A program made the position numbers and the translations under genes. Positions 1 to 7,037 of a DNA stretch of 36,839 nucleotides are shown piece after piece (the stretch's first letter is position 1; each line of letters starts with the position of its first letter). Below the pieces are notes generated by a model, which saw only the letters and a list, made by a program, of their open reading frames with translations, did not search any database and was not told the origin of the DNA. Origin of the DNA: a virus; IMG/VR virus record IMGVR_UViG_3300044998_001419, positions 1 to 36,839 of that record; one strand, 5' to 3'.

Positions 1-1296
1 CTAACCTTTCTTCTGCTCGCTGTCTCGACCAAGCATCTTCTGAAGCACCTCGGCGTCGCTCTGGACGTTGCCGGGGGCGTAGTGCTTGCGGGTCGTCTCC
101 CAGGACGAGTGCCGCATCACCCGGCAGATGACCAGCGGCGGCACCCCGGCATCTCGAAGTCGTTCCCCACATGAGCGGCGGAGGTCGTGGGCGGTGGCGT
201 ACTTGGTAGGGCGGCCCGTCCTGTCGTCGGCGGGTTCGACCTCGATTCCGGCCTCCTTGCCGATCCGGGCGATGACCTTCCCCACCCACTCAGCGTCCGG
301 CCGTTGGTGACGGACCTTCCGGCCCATCTTCAGTTGCAGGGAGGACGGGTTGAACACCCACCCCTTCCTCTGGTCCGTCGGGGTCTCTTTCAGGACGGCC
401 TCGAACCAGGGCAGGAGCGGGATGCTCTCCTCGGTGTCGTTTTTCTGCATCGCCGCCGGGATCTCCAGGATCGCGTGTTGACCGTCCTTCCAGACCGGGC
501 GGATGGTCCCCGGCTTGTCCCAGGAGACGTGCATCAACTCGTCGAGCCGCAGAGCGGAATCCCACAGTCCGCGGAGGACGTGTTTCCAAGAGCCGGCGGC
601 CTTATCCCCGACGACCTTCGCGGTGGCGTCGAGCATCTTCTGAAACTCGTCGGCGGTGATCGGCCGCCCCTTCATGACCTTTTGTTTCGGGGTCTTGATC
701 TTCCGCAGCTTCGGGGCGTTCGGGAGCCAGCCCTGGAGGTAGGCCCAGTTCAGGGCCGCCAGGACGCAGTTCATGTAGCCGCGAACGGTGTGGGCTGACC
801 GGGGTTTCTTGCGGCGGCTTTGGGCTCCCGCGAGGAGCTTCGCCTGGAGTTGCTGGAGAGCGTTTGGGTCGGCGACGTCCGCGAGCGTCTTGGGACGGAG
901 GATTCGCTCCGCGAGGTCGAGTCGGCTTTCCGCGTGGATCGAGGTGCTGTCCCGCACGGTCGCCAGGTGGAGAACCCGGTACTGCTCACGGAAGTCCTCC
1001 CAGGTCATGTCCGGGCCCGTGGCCTTCTCCTTGCCGGATCGGGTTTCGAGACCGAGGAGGAGCTTGGCTTCCAGTTCCGCCTTCATCCGGTTCGCTTCGT
1101 CCTCGTCGCGGCTGCCGACGGAGATGCGGATCTCTCGCTTCTCTGTCGGGCAGGTGTATCTCAACTGGAACGGCCGACCTTCGGGCCGGGCAATGCGGAC
1201 CTTGGGGATCTTCCGAGCAGGTTCCGGGCTGGTCTCCTTCTCGGGCATGACTTGGTGTGTTCCTCGTAGTGTTCCGAGCTGCGATCGACGGACCAC
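1..1296 (-). CDS. Tyrosine recombinase (phage-type integrase)
   Basis: Site-specific recombinase expected to integrate and excise the element by strand exchange through a covalent 3'-phosphotyrosine intermediate. The catalytic set is visible: Arg250 in ALRLDEL, His370 and Arg373 in HDLRR, His396 in MRHSS and nucleophile Tyr406 in KHYAPG. Residues 35-95 look like an N-terminal arm-binding domain and about 95-190 a SAM-like core-binding domain. At 431 aa it is normal for the family and complete, with its stop at the window edge. The first start is a GTG five bases from the stop of the upstream small HTH gene. An ATG at 1248, with GAGGAA upstream, is a credible alternative and would trim 16 residues. 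Tight coupling to the small HTH gene is the usual int/xis arrangement. Family assignment is firm; the attachment site is unknown. Confidence 0.95.
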   Translation of the reverse strand: MVRRSQLGTLRGTHQVMPEKETSPEPARKIPKVRIARPEGRPFQLRYTCPTEKREIRISVGSRDEDEANRMKAELEAKLLLGLETRSGKEKATGPDMTWEDFREQYRVLHLATVRDSTSIHAESRLDLAERILRPKTLADVADPNALQQLQAKLLAGAQSRRKKPRSAHTVRGYMNCVLAALNWAYLQGWLPNAPKLRKIKTPKQKVMKGRPITADEFQKMLDATAKVVGDKAAGSWKHVLRGLWDSALRLDELMHVSWDKPGTIRPVWKDGQHAILEIPAAMQKNDTEESIPLLPWFEAVLKETPTDQRKGWVFNPSSLQLKMGRKVRHQRPDAEWVGKVIARIGKEAGIEVEPADDRTGRPTKYATAHDLRRSCGERLRDAGVPPLVICRVMRHSSWETTRKHYAPGNVQSDAEVLQKMLGRDSEQKKG

Positions 1297-1298
1297 GT

Positions 1299-1532
1299 TC
1301 AGCGATCTGCGGAGACGGTTTCCCGGCTCCGGCTCTCGTGGGACCTGAGGACGTACTCGATCCAGTCGCGACCGTAGACGTAGCCGTGCTTGTGGACGTA
1401 GAGAACCCGAAGACCGGCCCGCCGTGCCGACCGAAGCGTGGCCGCCCGGATGCCCAGCCGCCGGGTGAACTCCTTCAGCGTGTAGAGCTGGTCCGGGTTG
1501 ATAACCCCGACCGCATCGTCTTGGGTCTGCAT
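1299..1532 (-). CDS. Small HTH protein, probable excisionase
   Basis: A 77-aa protein with a MerR/excisionase-like winged HTH: a YTLKEFTRRLGI helix pair at residues 17-28, RAATLRSARRAGL as the likely recognition helix, then a wing with VHKHGYVYGRDWIEYV. Its stop lies two bases before the integrase GTG, so the two are almost certainly co-transcribed and translationally coupled. Such proteins bind attachment-site arms and steer the recombinase towards excision, or repress int. The direct 10-bp repeats about 215 bp upstream (1748-1787) are a candidate target, but that link is inference. The ribosome site before the ATG is weak. The fold is fairly clear; the precise role rests on context. Confidence 0.72.
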   Translation of the reverse strand: MQTQDDAVGVINPDQLYTLKEFTRRLGIRAATLRSARRAGLRVLYVHKHGYVYGRDWIEYVLRSHESRSRETVSADR

Positions 1533-1747
1533 GGTCGTGACTCGGTCCGTTGCCTGGTCGCCTTCGTCTCGGCCTGAACCGACCTCAACAGCGTTACCCG
1601 GATGAGCCGGGCGTTGCTGTCGGGCTCAGTCCAGGTCGTTGACTGGAGCGGAGTGGAGTTCGGGTCGCTGAGGAATCTCGGCCTCGTTGGGGCCGTGGAT
1701 CGTCGCCGCTCGTGCAGAAGGGTATCTGGCGAAGGGGAGTCAGAACT

Positions 1748-1787
1748 ACGGGAGGATGCGGGGACTTGCGGGGAGTTACGGGGAATG
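1748..1787 (+). repeat. Four tandem 10-bp direct repeats (left array)
   Basis: Four contiguous units: ACGGGAGGAT, GCGGGGACTT, GCGGGGAGTT and ACGGGGAATG. The 10-bp period matches about one helical turn, as expected for sites bound cooperatively on one face of DNA. A related four-unit array in the same orientation lies at 36249-36288; aligned without gaps the two match at 30 of 40 positions, with the first unit 9 of 10. Position near xis/int suggests arm-type or excisionase sites. An operator or iteron role is also possible. Confidence 0.7.
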
Positions 1788-1895
1788 TAGGATTGGTTCA
1801 CTCCGGAAGGACGGACGACAACACAGAGAAGTCGCTCCCCGTGTAGCGTCGTGCGGTCAGAGTGCCCGCTCTTAATAGGAGCGTGATCCCCAGGT

Positions 1896-1911
1896 CATCG
1901 ACCGGTCGATG
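1896..1911. promoter_or_regulatory. 16-bp perfect palindrome, probable operator
   Basis: CATCGACCGGTCGATG is its own reverse complement and ends 16 bases before the ATG at 1928. A dimeric repressor bound here would block transcription or translation initiation of the rightward gene. The binding protein is unknown; the HTH proteins at 1299-1532 and 3376-3846 are local candidates. Confidence 0.5.
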
Positions 1912-1927
1912 TTCTAAAACTACTACC

Positions 1928-2347
1928 ATGAGCCAGCCTGACGATCATCCCCAGCACGTTGCCGGTCGCAAGACCGCCGTGAACCTCGTTGAGTTCGACC
2001 ACCGCACCCGCGAGGTGATCCGGGCCGTGACGAAGGTCGCGAAAGATGTCTTCGGCGAGGCTGCGGTGAAGGAGTTGGAGGGGAGCGTCAGCGTCTCTGT
2101 CGAGGCGAAGGTCATTGCGAAGGTGTTACCCCAAGAGCCGGGTGCGAAGGAGCACGTGCTGCTGGGGGTGTCTTCCGACTACTGCCCCCAAGATTGGCGG
2201 GGTATGCCTGCCGCGTTCGACGGTCCCTTCTTGGTGATCGAGAGCCTCTTTCACTTCCTCCCTCTGCCTCGTTCTTCGCCTGAGGCTGCCGCTGAGGTCG
2301 CGGAGCCTGTGCTTCGCGAGTTGAAGTCGAGGCTCCCCTCGACCTGA
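1928..2347 (+). CDS. Hypothetical protein
   Basis: A 139-aa soluble protein not recognised as a known family. It has a short polar N-terminus, a predicted helix at 23-48 (FDHRTREVIRAVTKVAKDVF), a Ser/Val-rich strand region, and an acidic Ala/Pro C-terminal helix. The start is the ATG at 1928, just after the palindrome; an upstream in-frame start at 1862 would place that palindrome inside the gene and is less likely. It converges on the zinc-knuckle gene 20 bp downstream. It stands alone on the plus strand, apparently under its own regulated promoter. An early regulatory or accessory role is only a guess. Confidence 0.6.
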   Translation: MSQPDDHPQHVAGRKTAVNLVEFDHRTREVIRAVTKVAKDVFGEAAVKELEGSVSVSVEAKVIAKVLPQEPGAKEHVLLGVSSDYCPQDWRGMPAAFDGPFLVIESLFHFLPLPRSSPEAAAEVAEPVLRELKSRLPST

Positions 2348-2367
2348 CCGTCGCGTCCGCTTGCCCT

Positions 2368-3297
2368 TCACATCCCCATCACCGTCCAGCGGCCTTCGCT
2401 GAGCATCCGGTCCTTGAAAACGTCGTAGCGAAGGATCTTCGTCTCTGGCTTGCCTTGGGCTTCGATGATCGCGGTGACGGTGAAACGGAAGCCGCCGGAG
2501 GGACCGGGGGCGGGCGTGACGTTGGTGATGTCGTAGCTGACCAATCGTTTTCCCGCGGCGGAGAGGGAGGCCCAGGTGATGTCCATCGTCATCTTCGCCG
2601 CCGCCTCGGGATGCTTCTTCTTGAACGTGGCCATGTCCTCGCCGGCGACCCAGCTGTCGAGCCAGGCCCGGAGGATCGAGCGGGCGTGGGACTCGGTGCC
2701 GCTGATGTCCTCGGACGCCTTCGTGGTGATGAAGTACGTGCCGGACTTTTCGTTGAGCCCCACGTTGTACAGCCGCGTCTCCGGGCCACCCGGAAAGGTC
2801 AGCGTGACGGACACATGGTACGTGCTGTAGCCACGGCGGCGTCCCTCTCGGGTAATGCCGGTGATCTGGTACCCGGTGGGCCGAGGGTCAGTTGACAGCC
2901 GAAGCCGGATCTCGTCGAAGTAGTCTTCCGAGTTGGTGACCCGGAGCTTGTCGAGTGGCTCGCTCGAACACCACTGGTCCAGGGCTGTGCGGATCGCTTC
3001 CTCTGCCTTCGCCTGCCGGCGGCTCTCCGCGACCGTGTTCCAGACCAGGAAGGAACCGCCGCCGAGGAGGATGAGAGCCAAGACGACGATGCCAGCGGTG
3101 ATGAGGAGTTTCTTTCGGCTGCGTCGCGGTGACGGGCCGGCCGGTGGGGTACGGTCGTCCTTCTCTTCCGGGAGGTCTTCGGGTACGGGGACGGGAACGG
3201 TGGACCCGCATTTCGGGCACTTGGCCTTGCGACCGGCCGCGGCGTCGGGGGCCTTCGTCCTGGCGTGACAGGTCGGGCAGGTGACGGCGATGGGCAC
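2368..3297 (-). CDS. Zinc-knuckle membrane protein (planctomycete type)
   Basis: A 309-aa protein. Residues 6-33 hold two CxxC pairs (CPTCHA and CPKCGS), the MJ0042-type zinc knuckle common at the N-termini of planctomycete proteins. A Pro/Lys-rich linker follows, then one membrane helix at about 66-89 (LLITAGIVVLALILLGGGSF), then about 215 extracytoplasmic residues. The outer part has two similar halves, each with a 'W' helix (IRTALDQWCSS and ILRAWLDSWVAG) followed by a Tyr/Thr-rich beta section, suggesting an internal duplication. The GTG start has GAGGAG upstream. Function unknown. The domain layout is host-like rather than phage-like, so this may be chromosomal cargo captured by the element. 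Confidence 0.75.
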   Translation of the reverse strand: MPIAVTCPTCHARTKAPDAAAGRKAKCPKCGSTVPVPVPEDLPEEKDDRTPPAGPSPRRSRKKLLITAGIVVLALILLGGGSFLVWNTVAESRRQAKAEEAIRTALDQWCSSEPLDKLRVTNSEDYFDEIRLRLSTDPRPTGYQITGITREGRRRGYSTYHVSVTLTFPGGPETRLYNVGLNEKSGTYFITTKASEDISGTESHARSILRAWLDSWVAGEDMATFKKKHPEAAAKMTMDITWASLSAAGKRLVSYDITNVTPAPGPSGGFRFTVTAIIEAQGKPETKILRYDVFKDRMLSEGRWTVMGM

Positions 3298-3347
3298 GAC
3301 GACTCCTCGGGCGGTGGACCCTGATGAGGTTGGCGGACGGCGGACTC

Positions 3348-3369
3348 CACTGACCCACTGTTGTCAGTG
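3348..3369. promoter_or_regulatory. 7-bp inverted repeat, possible operator or weak terminator
   Basis: CACTGAC (3348-3354) and GTCAGTG (3363-3369) form a perfect inverted repeat with an 8-base spacer. It lies between the 3' end of the HTH regulator gene (3376) and the GTG of the membrane-protein gene (3297), both leftward. It could be an operator for the downstream gene or a short hairpin; there is no U-tract. Confidence 0.35.
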
Positions 3370-3375
3370 AAGTCG

Positions 3376-3846
3376 CTACGACGATGACCGCCGGCGGTGT
3401 GGCCGGTGACCCGTCGATGGTCCTGTCTGTGACCCAAGGGTGTCGCGGAGCCGGGTGAGGAGATCGACCAGTTCCTGCGTGTCCGAGAGGAGCCGTTGGG
3501 CGGCGTTGAGGCTGGCGTCCGCGAGTTGCTCGGGGGTAGCCGCTGCGTCCTCTCGTCCCCGAGCGTGGGGTCGGTCGCCGTGGTCGTCGAGGCACGTCAG
3601 TCGGAAGCCTGGACGGACTCGGTAGCCCCCGGCCTGCTCGTCGTGGTAGACCGGGACGCCGGCCAGTTGCAGCGTCTGGATGTCCCGGTAGACCGTCCTC
3701 TCACTGACTTCCAGTTCCTTGGCTATCCCCTCGGCGTCCCACGGTTCTCCGCGGCTCAGGACGAACTGGAGAACGCGGAGGACCCGGCCGATGCGTTCGC
3801 ACTGGCGGGCTCGACGTTCCGCATCTGTTCGTTTCTGTTTGGCCAC
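3376..3846 (-). CDS. HTH transcriptional regulator (DeoR/WYL-type N-terminal domain)
   Basis: A 156-aa DNA-binding protein. Residues 18-75 give a clear winged HTH of the HTH_11/DeoR type: ERIGRVLRVLQFVLSRGEP, then GIAKELEVSERTVYRDIQTL as the HTH, then a GVPVYHDEQAGGYRV wing. This is the usual N-terminal part of WYL-domain regulators, but the WYL ligand domain is missing. Instead there is a short tail with a helix (AAQRLLSDTQELVDLLTRL) that could dimerise. It may be a stand-alone repressor or a WYL regulator shortened by deletion. It starts at a GTG with a rather distant GGAG. Lying upstream of the zinc-knuckle gene, it probably controls neighbours. Confidence 0.8.
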   Translation of the reverse strand: MAKQKRTDAERRARQCERIGRVLRVLQFVLSRGEPWDAEGIAKELEVSERTVYRDIQTLQLAGVPVYHDEQAGGYRVRPGFRLTCLDDHGDRPHARGREDAAATPEQLADASLNAAQRLLSDTQELVDLLTRLRDTLGSQTGPSTGHRPHRRRSSS

Positions 3847-3929
3847 GGGGTGATCGTCTCTCCGCTGGCATCGGCGGCCCTTGAGCCGTGTCGCGTGCTA
3901 CTATCGCGGATCGCGATGACACCTCTGGG

Positions 3930-4769
3930 TCAGTCCGCTGACACGAATTTCCGCGTTGGATTCGGACCGGTCGGAGTGGGGGCGGTCGGGGTGGCTGGGT
4001 CCGAGAACGGAGTCGTCCGGAGCGTCGCGGTCTTGTAGCTCAGGTACGCGACCAGTTGGTCGATGAGCCGACGTTCCGGGGTCGTGAGGAACCGCCTCTG
4101 ACACCGGAGAACTTCCGCGATGTCGGTGAAAGAGAGTTCCCCGACGAAGGGCGAGCGGGGGAGGCCACGGAGTTTGTCCGCGTGCGGGATCGAGGCGAGG
4201 AGTTTCGCCCGGTCCCGGTACTTGGCGACGAGCGGGTTGTTCCGGGTCGGGGCGACGAGGACCTGGACGAAGTCGCGGGGCCGGGTGTCGAAGAGTCGGA
4301 ATCGTTCGTACCAGCCGCATTCCAGCAGTCCGACCCGGACATTGCGGATGAGTTGGTCGCTGGGGTAGGTTCCGGTCGGGTCGCCGTTGGCCGTCTTCGG
4401 CGAGAGCGGCGACTCGTACTTGAACTCCCAGAAGGCGGTGGTGGGGGCCTGGCCTTCCCACCGCATCGTGACCTCGATCTGGGAACTACCCTCCCGCCAG
4501 CCGAGGAGTTCGACGGGGAACATGGGGCGGTTCTGCCAGAGGTCGATCCGGAACCTCGACAGGTGTCGCCGGTCGAAGCGGTTGACACCGAGGGCGGCGT
4601 TCAGCAGGTCGGGGATGACCCAGCGGGGTTGAAGAACCTTGAGGACGCTCATGACGGTCGCGGTCACGGCGTCCTCGGCGTTGCTCCGGAGGATGAGCGG
4701 GCAGCGGAGCTTCCCCTCGGCCGCGAGCTGGCAGAGCTTCCCCTGCTTGCCTCCGAGTTCAAGCAGCAT
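3930..4769 (-). CDS. Hypothetical protein, possibly PD-(D/E)XK nuclease-like
   Basis: A 279-aa protein of no firmly recognised family. The middle contains hydrophobic strands ending in the pattern W-E-F-K followed by YESPLS and SDQLIRNVRVGL. That resembles the E-x-K plus helix core of PD-(D/E)XK nucleases that handle DNA ends, but the assignment is by eye. The C-terminal third has helices and an RCQRRFLTTPERRLIDQL segment. The ATG at 4769 was preferred over an upstream start because it begins just inside the end of the Cas4-like gene (11-bp overlap), typical of translational coupling. Sharing an operon with a second nuclease suggests DNA recombination, repair or defence against competing DNA. 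Confidence 0.6.
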   Translation of the reverse strand: MLLELGGKQGKLCQLAAEGKLRCPLILRSNAEDAVTATVMSVLKVLQPRWVIPDLLNAALGVNRFDRRHLSRFRIDLWQNRPMFPVELLGWREGSSQIEVTMRWEGQAPTTAFWEFKYESPLSPKTANGDPTGTYPSDQLIRNVRVGLLECGWYERFRLFDTRPRDFVQVLVAPTRNNPLVAKYRDRAKLLASIPHADKLRGLPRSPFVGELSFTDIAEVLRCQRRFLTTPERRLIDQLVAYLSYKTATLRTTPFSDPATPTAPTPTGPNPTRKFVSAD

Positions 4770-5616
4770 GGGGCGGGTCCACGGTCGGGAGGTTGATCCG
4801 GTCGTCCGGGGGTGGCGGGAGGGATTGGTCCGATTGCCACTCACGACAGGGCCGCCGGTAACTGCATGTCGAGCAGTTGTGCGGGGACTCGATCGGGTAG
4901 AACACCCCGTGATCGACGGCGTGGTCGATCACCTGGACGAGATCCCCGAGCCGGGCGATGTCCGGGAGTGTGCGGGTGGCCGGGACCGACTGGATCTTGA
5001 CCTTCTTCGTCTTGACCAGGACGAGGAACCGGAAGGCGGCGTCCTCGGCGTACTGCTCCTGGGCGGCGTGGACGTAGGCGGTCGGCTGGATGGAGAGAGC
5101 GGCGTCCATGTCCGAGTACGAACGGCTGCTGGTCTTGATGTCGGTGACGACGAGCTTCCCAGCGTCGTCCCGAGTCAGGAGGTCGAGGACGGCGACCAGT
5201 TCCCGGGCCATGACCTCGCCACGGGTGTTGATAAGCGGGACGACGATCTCCTGCTCGACGCCGACGATATTCTCCGGCGGGGGCTGTTGGAGGTAGGCTT
5301 CGATCAGGGCGGTCCCCTGCTCGACGTGCCCGGGCTCGGTTCCCCGCGGGTAAGTGATCAGGTCCCACCGCTTTCGTTCCGTCCAGGCGGTGTGGAACGC
5401 GTTGAGGACGGACACTGGGACCATCGGCCGGCCCTGCTGGAGGCTGCGGTGGTAGTGGGCCAGGGCTTCGTGCAGGACGGCCCCCAGAGCGAGAGGTGCC
5501 GGAGTGGATCGCGGCGGGATGCCGAGAACTCGCTGGAACCAGTACTGGAGCGGGCACCGCAGGTACTGATTGATGGCCGTGTAGCTGGTCGGGGTGCTCA
5601 AGTTGAGTGTCTCCAC
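4759..5616 (-). CDS. Cas4/RecB-like PD-(D/E)XK nuclease with Fe-S cysteines
   Basis: A 285-aa nuclease of the RecB/Cas4/AddB superfamily, expected to cut or resect DNA ends. Visible motifs in order: SYTAINQYLRCPLQYW with Cys21; His49 in LGAVLHEAL; Asp145 in VLDLL; Asp159-Ile-Lys161 in VVTDIKTSS; and QPTAYVHAA with Gln177 and Tyr181 (the QxxxY motif). Three more cysteines follow near the end, C248, C251 and C257. Together with Cys21 these match the four-cysteine 4Fe-4S arrangement of Cas4 and AddB. There is no cas1/cas2 or CRISPR array here, so a phage recombination role is likelier than spacer acquisition. Its 5' end overlaps the zinc-ribbon gene and its 3' end overlaps the next gene, so it is mid-operon. 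Confidence 0.85.
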   Translation of the reverse strand: METLNLSTPTSYTAINQYLRCPLQYWFQRVLGIPPRSTPAPLALGAVLHEALAHYHRSLQQGRPMVPVSVLNAFHTAWTERKRWDLITYPRGTEPGHVEQGTALIEAYLQQPPPENIVGVEQEIVVPLINTRGEVMARELVAVLDLLTRDDAGKLVVTDIKTSSRSYSDMDAALSIQPTAYVHAAQEQYAEDAAFRFLVLVKTKKVKIQSVPATRTLPDIARLGDLVQVIDHAVDHGVFYPIESPHNCSTCSYRRPCREWQSDQSLPPPPDDRINLPTVDPPHAA

Positions 5617-5831
5617 CGGGGTGGGTGTGGGGGATGCGGTCGGCCGTTGCGGGACGGCTTGCGGGGCGAAGGTGGTGGCTTCCGACCGTCCGGAGTGATG
5701 TCCTCCGGGCGGTAATCAACGCTGGCCCCGCAGAAGTGGCAGTCGATCACATTCCAGGGCTCGACGGGCTCGTCCCCGAAGAGGGGGATGCGGGTGCCGC
5801 AGACCGGACAGCGGATGTAGAAGAGAGCCAC
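5598..5831 (-). CDS. Small zinc-ribbon protein
   Basis: A 77-aa protein with two cysteine pairs, CPVC (residues 8-11) and CHFC (31-34), spaced as a zinc ribbon. A basic Pro/Arg/His-rich tail could contact nucleic acid. The GTG start has a strong AAGGGAGG ribosome site. It begins two bases after the TAA of the preceding gene and overlaps the nuclease start by 19 bp, so it belongs to the same tightly packed operon. Function unknown; a nucleic-acid-binding accessory factor is plausible. Confidence 0.7.
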   Translation of the reverse strand: MALFYIRCPVCGTRIPLFGDEPVEPWNVIDCHFCGASVDYRPEDITPDGRKPPPSPRKPSRNGRPHPPHPPRWRHST

Positions 5832-5833
5832 GG

Positions 5834-6361
5834 TTACCTCCCTTCGCCCACGGTCTGGTTGAGGGCGTCGATGATCTGGCCTGCCTGCTTCTTGGTGAGT
5901 TGGTGGAGCGGGCAGGGATGACCGATGGTGTCGTTGACGACGGCGTCGAGCTGACCCGACGAGAGCCGCTGCTTCTTGGCCAACGCCTGGATGAACCGGA
6001 GTTGGTTCGGGGTGGCCGCGTCGTTCCCGGGGCCGGTCCGGGGTTGGTGGTTTGGGGTTGGTGGGGTGGTCCGTGGCGTGGGCGGCGGTGGAGGATCGGC
6101 CGGTCGGTCCTGCCTCGGGGCCGGATGTGGGAGTTGGGGCCGCGGCTCGGCCGAGGGGATATCGGTGGGCTGGCCCTGGTAGCGTTCGACCTGTTGGCGA
6201 AGGGCCTCGTCCGCGAGGTCGTAGTACTCCTTGATCCGCTCGATGACGGCGTCCGGATCGTCGAGCGGTGCGTTGACCTCGCCTTCGATGTTGAGCGTGA
6301 AGCCGGTCGAGTTGTAGTTGGCGGTCAGCTTCCGGCTCAGGCCGACGTTGACGCGAAGCAT
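5834..6361 (-). CDS. Hypothetical protein, two-domain
   Basis: A 175-aa protein. The N-terminal 60 residues (LRVNVGLSRKLTANYNSTGF onward) form strands and a helix that look like a small conserved domain of planctomycete elements. A Pro/Arg-rich linker follows (about 68-112), then a C-terminal helical domain starting ATPNQLRFIQALAKKQRL and ending LTKKQAGQIIDAL. That tail resembles the short helical module at the ends of phage single-strand-annealing and DNA-binding proteins. GGAGG precedes the ATG by five bases. Position upstream of the nuclease in the operon suggests a recombination or replication accessory role, not proven. Confidence 0.65.
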   Translation of the reverse strand: MLRVNVGLSRKLTANYNSTGFTLNIEGEVNAPLDDPDAVIERIKEYYDLADEALRQQVERYQGQPTDIPSAEPRPQLPHPAPRQDRPADPPPPPTPRTTPPTPNHQPRTGPGNDAATPNQLRFIQALAKKQRLSSGQLDAVVNDTIGHPCPLHQLTKKQAGQIIDALNQTVGEGR

Positions 6362-6445
6362 GAATCCTCCAGATACGGCCGATCGGACATCAGCAGTACC
6401 CGGAGGGAGGACGACGCATCGGTTGGGTGGGCTTGGCCGCCGCCC

Positions 6446-6691
6446 TCACGCTTCGGAATGGTCCGGTGAAGTGTGTGACTTCGCCTTCTCCCACGCATCG
6501 ACGAGGGCCATGAAAGCGGGATCGGTCTCGACGGGTTGGGTGAGCGTGAAATCACGGACCTTCGTCAGTGGCGTATTCCATCCCCGTTCATCCACCGTGT
6601 CCCAGAGGACGACACACTCGGAATCGAAGGCGACGGCCTGGAGAGTAACCGTCTGGAGGTTCGCGAGGATTCCGGGAGGCAATGGGGTCAT
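6446..6691 (-). CDS. Hypothetical small protein
   Basis: About 81 residues; unrecognised. The sequence alternates strands (LQTVTLQAVAFDSECVVLWD) with a C-terminal helix, suggesting a compact beta-alpha fold. Start is uncertain: the ATG at 6691 lacks a clear ribosome site, while a TTG at 6715 lies 12 bases after the stop of the upstream small gene and would add eight residues. It sits in the early-type leftward block. Confidence 0.5.
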   Translation of the reverse strand: MTPLPPGILANLQTVTLQAVAFDSECVVLWDTVDERGWNTPLTKVRDFTLTQPVETDPAFMALVDAWEKAKSHTSPDHSEA

Positions 6692-6727
6692 GGCAGGGGA
6701 AACGGGATAGAGCAAGCGGCGGGGACT

Positions 6728-6907
6728 TCACTTCCCCTTCTCCCGGATCAGCCTGAGCAGTTCCGCCAGTTGCTCCCGACTGAGTTTCTTGAGGGCGATG
6801 AACAGGCTGTCGCTCATCTCGCCGAGTTCGGCTTCGATGCGGTCGATGTCCTCTTCCTTCGCGGTCGGGGTCAGGCTGCTTCCGCTGTTGTAGCGTGGGT
6901 CGTTCAC
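6728..6907 (-). CDS. Very small helical protein
   Basis: A 59-aa gene beginning with a GTG at 6907 preceded by AAGGAGAA at good spacing. The product starts VNDPRYNSGSSL and continues into an acidic amphipathic helix (EEDIDRIEAELGEMSDSLF) and a second Leu/Lys-rich helix (LSREQLAELLRLI), a likely helical hairpin. It ends just before the next small gene. The strong ribosome site, coherent amphipathic pattern and close packing support it as real. Function unknown. Confidence 0.6.
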   Translation of the reverse strand: MNDPRYNSGSSLTPTAKEEDIDRIEAELGEMSDSLFIALKKLSREQLAELLRLIREKGK

Positions 6908-7037
6908 GTCGAGTTCTCCTTGCTGGCCTCTACCCTACTCGTGGGTAAAGGGGCCGGTTGGTTGCAAGAAAACTCGATTTCTGTTGTGGTTGGCGTGGTT
7001 GCAATCGGCCAGTCGGAGTTCGTGGCTGTCGGGTTGC

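Larger units (their letters stand above)
1533..1927. other. Non-coding control region between xis-like gene and rightward gene
   Basis: About 395 bases with no convincing gene. It separates the leftward xis/int pair from the rightward gene at 1928. It contains four tandem 10-bp direct repeats (1748-1787) and a 16-bp perfect palindrome (1896-1911), so it probably holds divergent promoters with operator or recombination-protein sites. No tRNA or obvious attachment core was seen. Confidence 0.6.
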
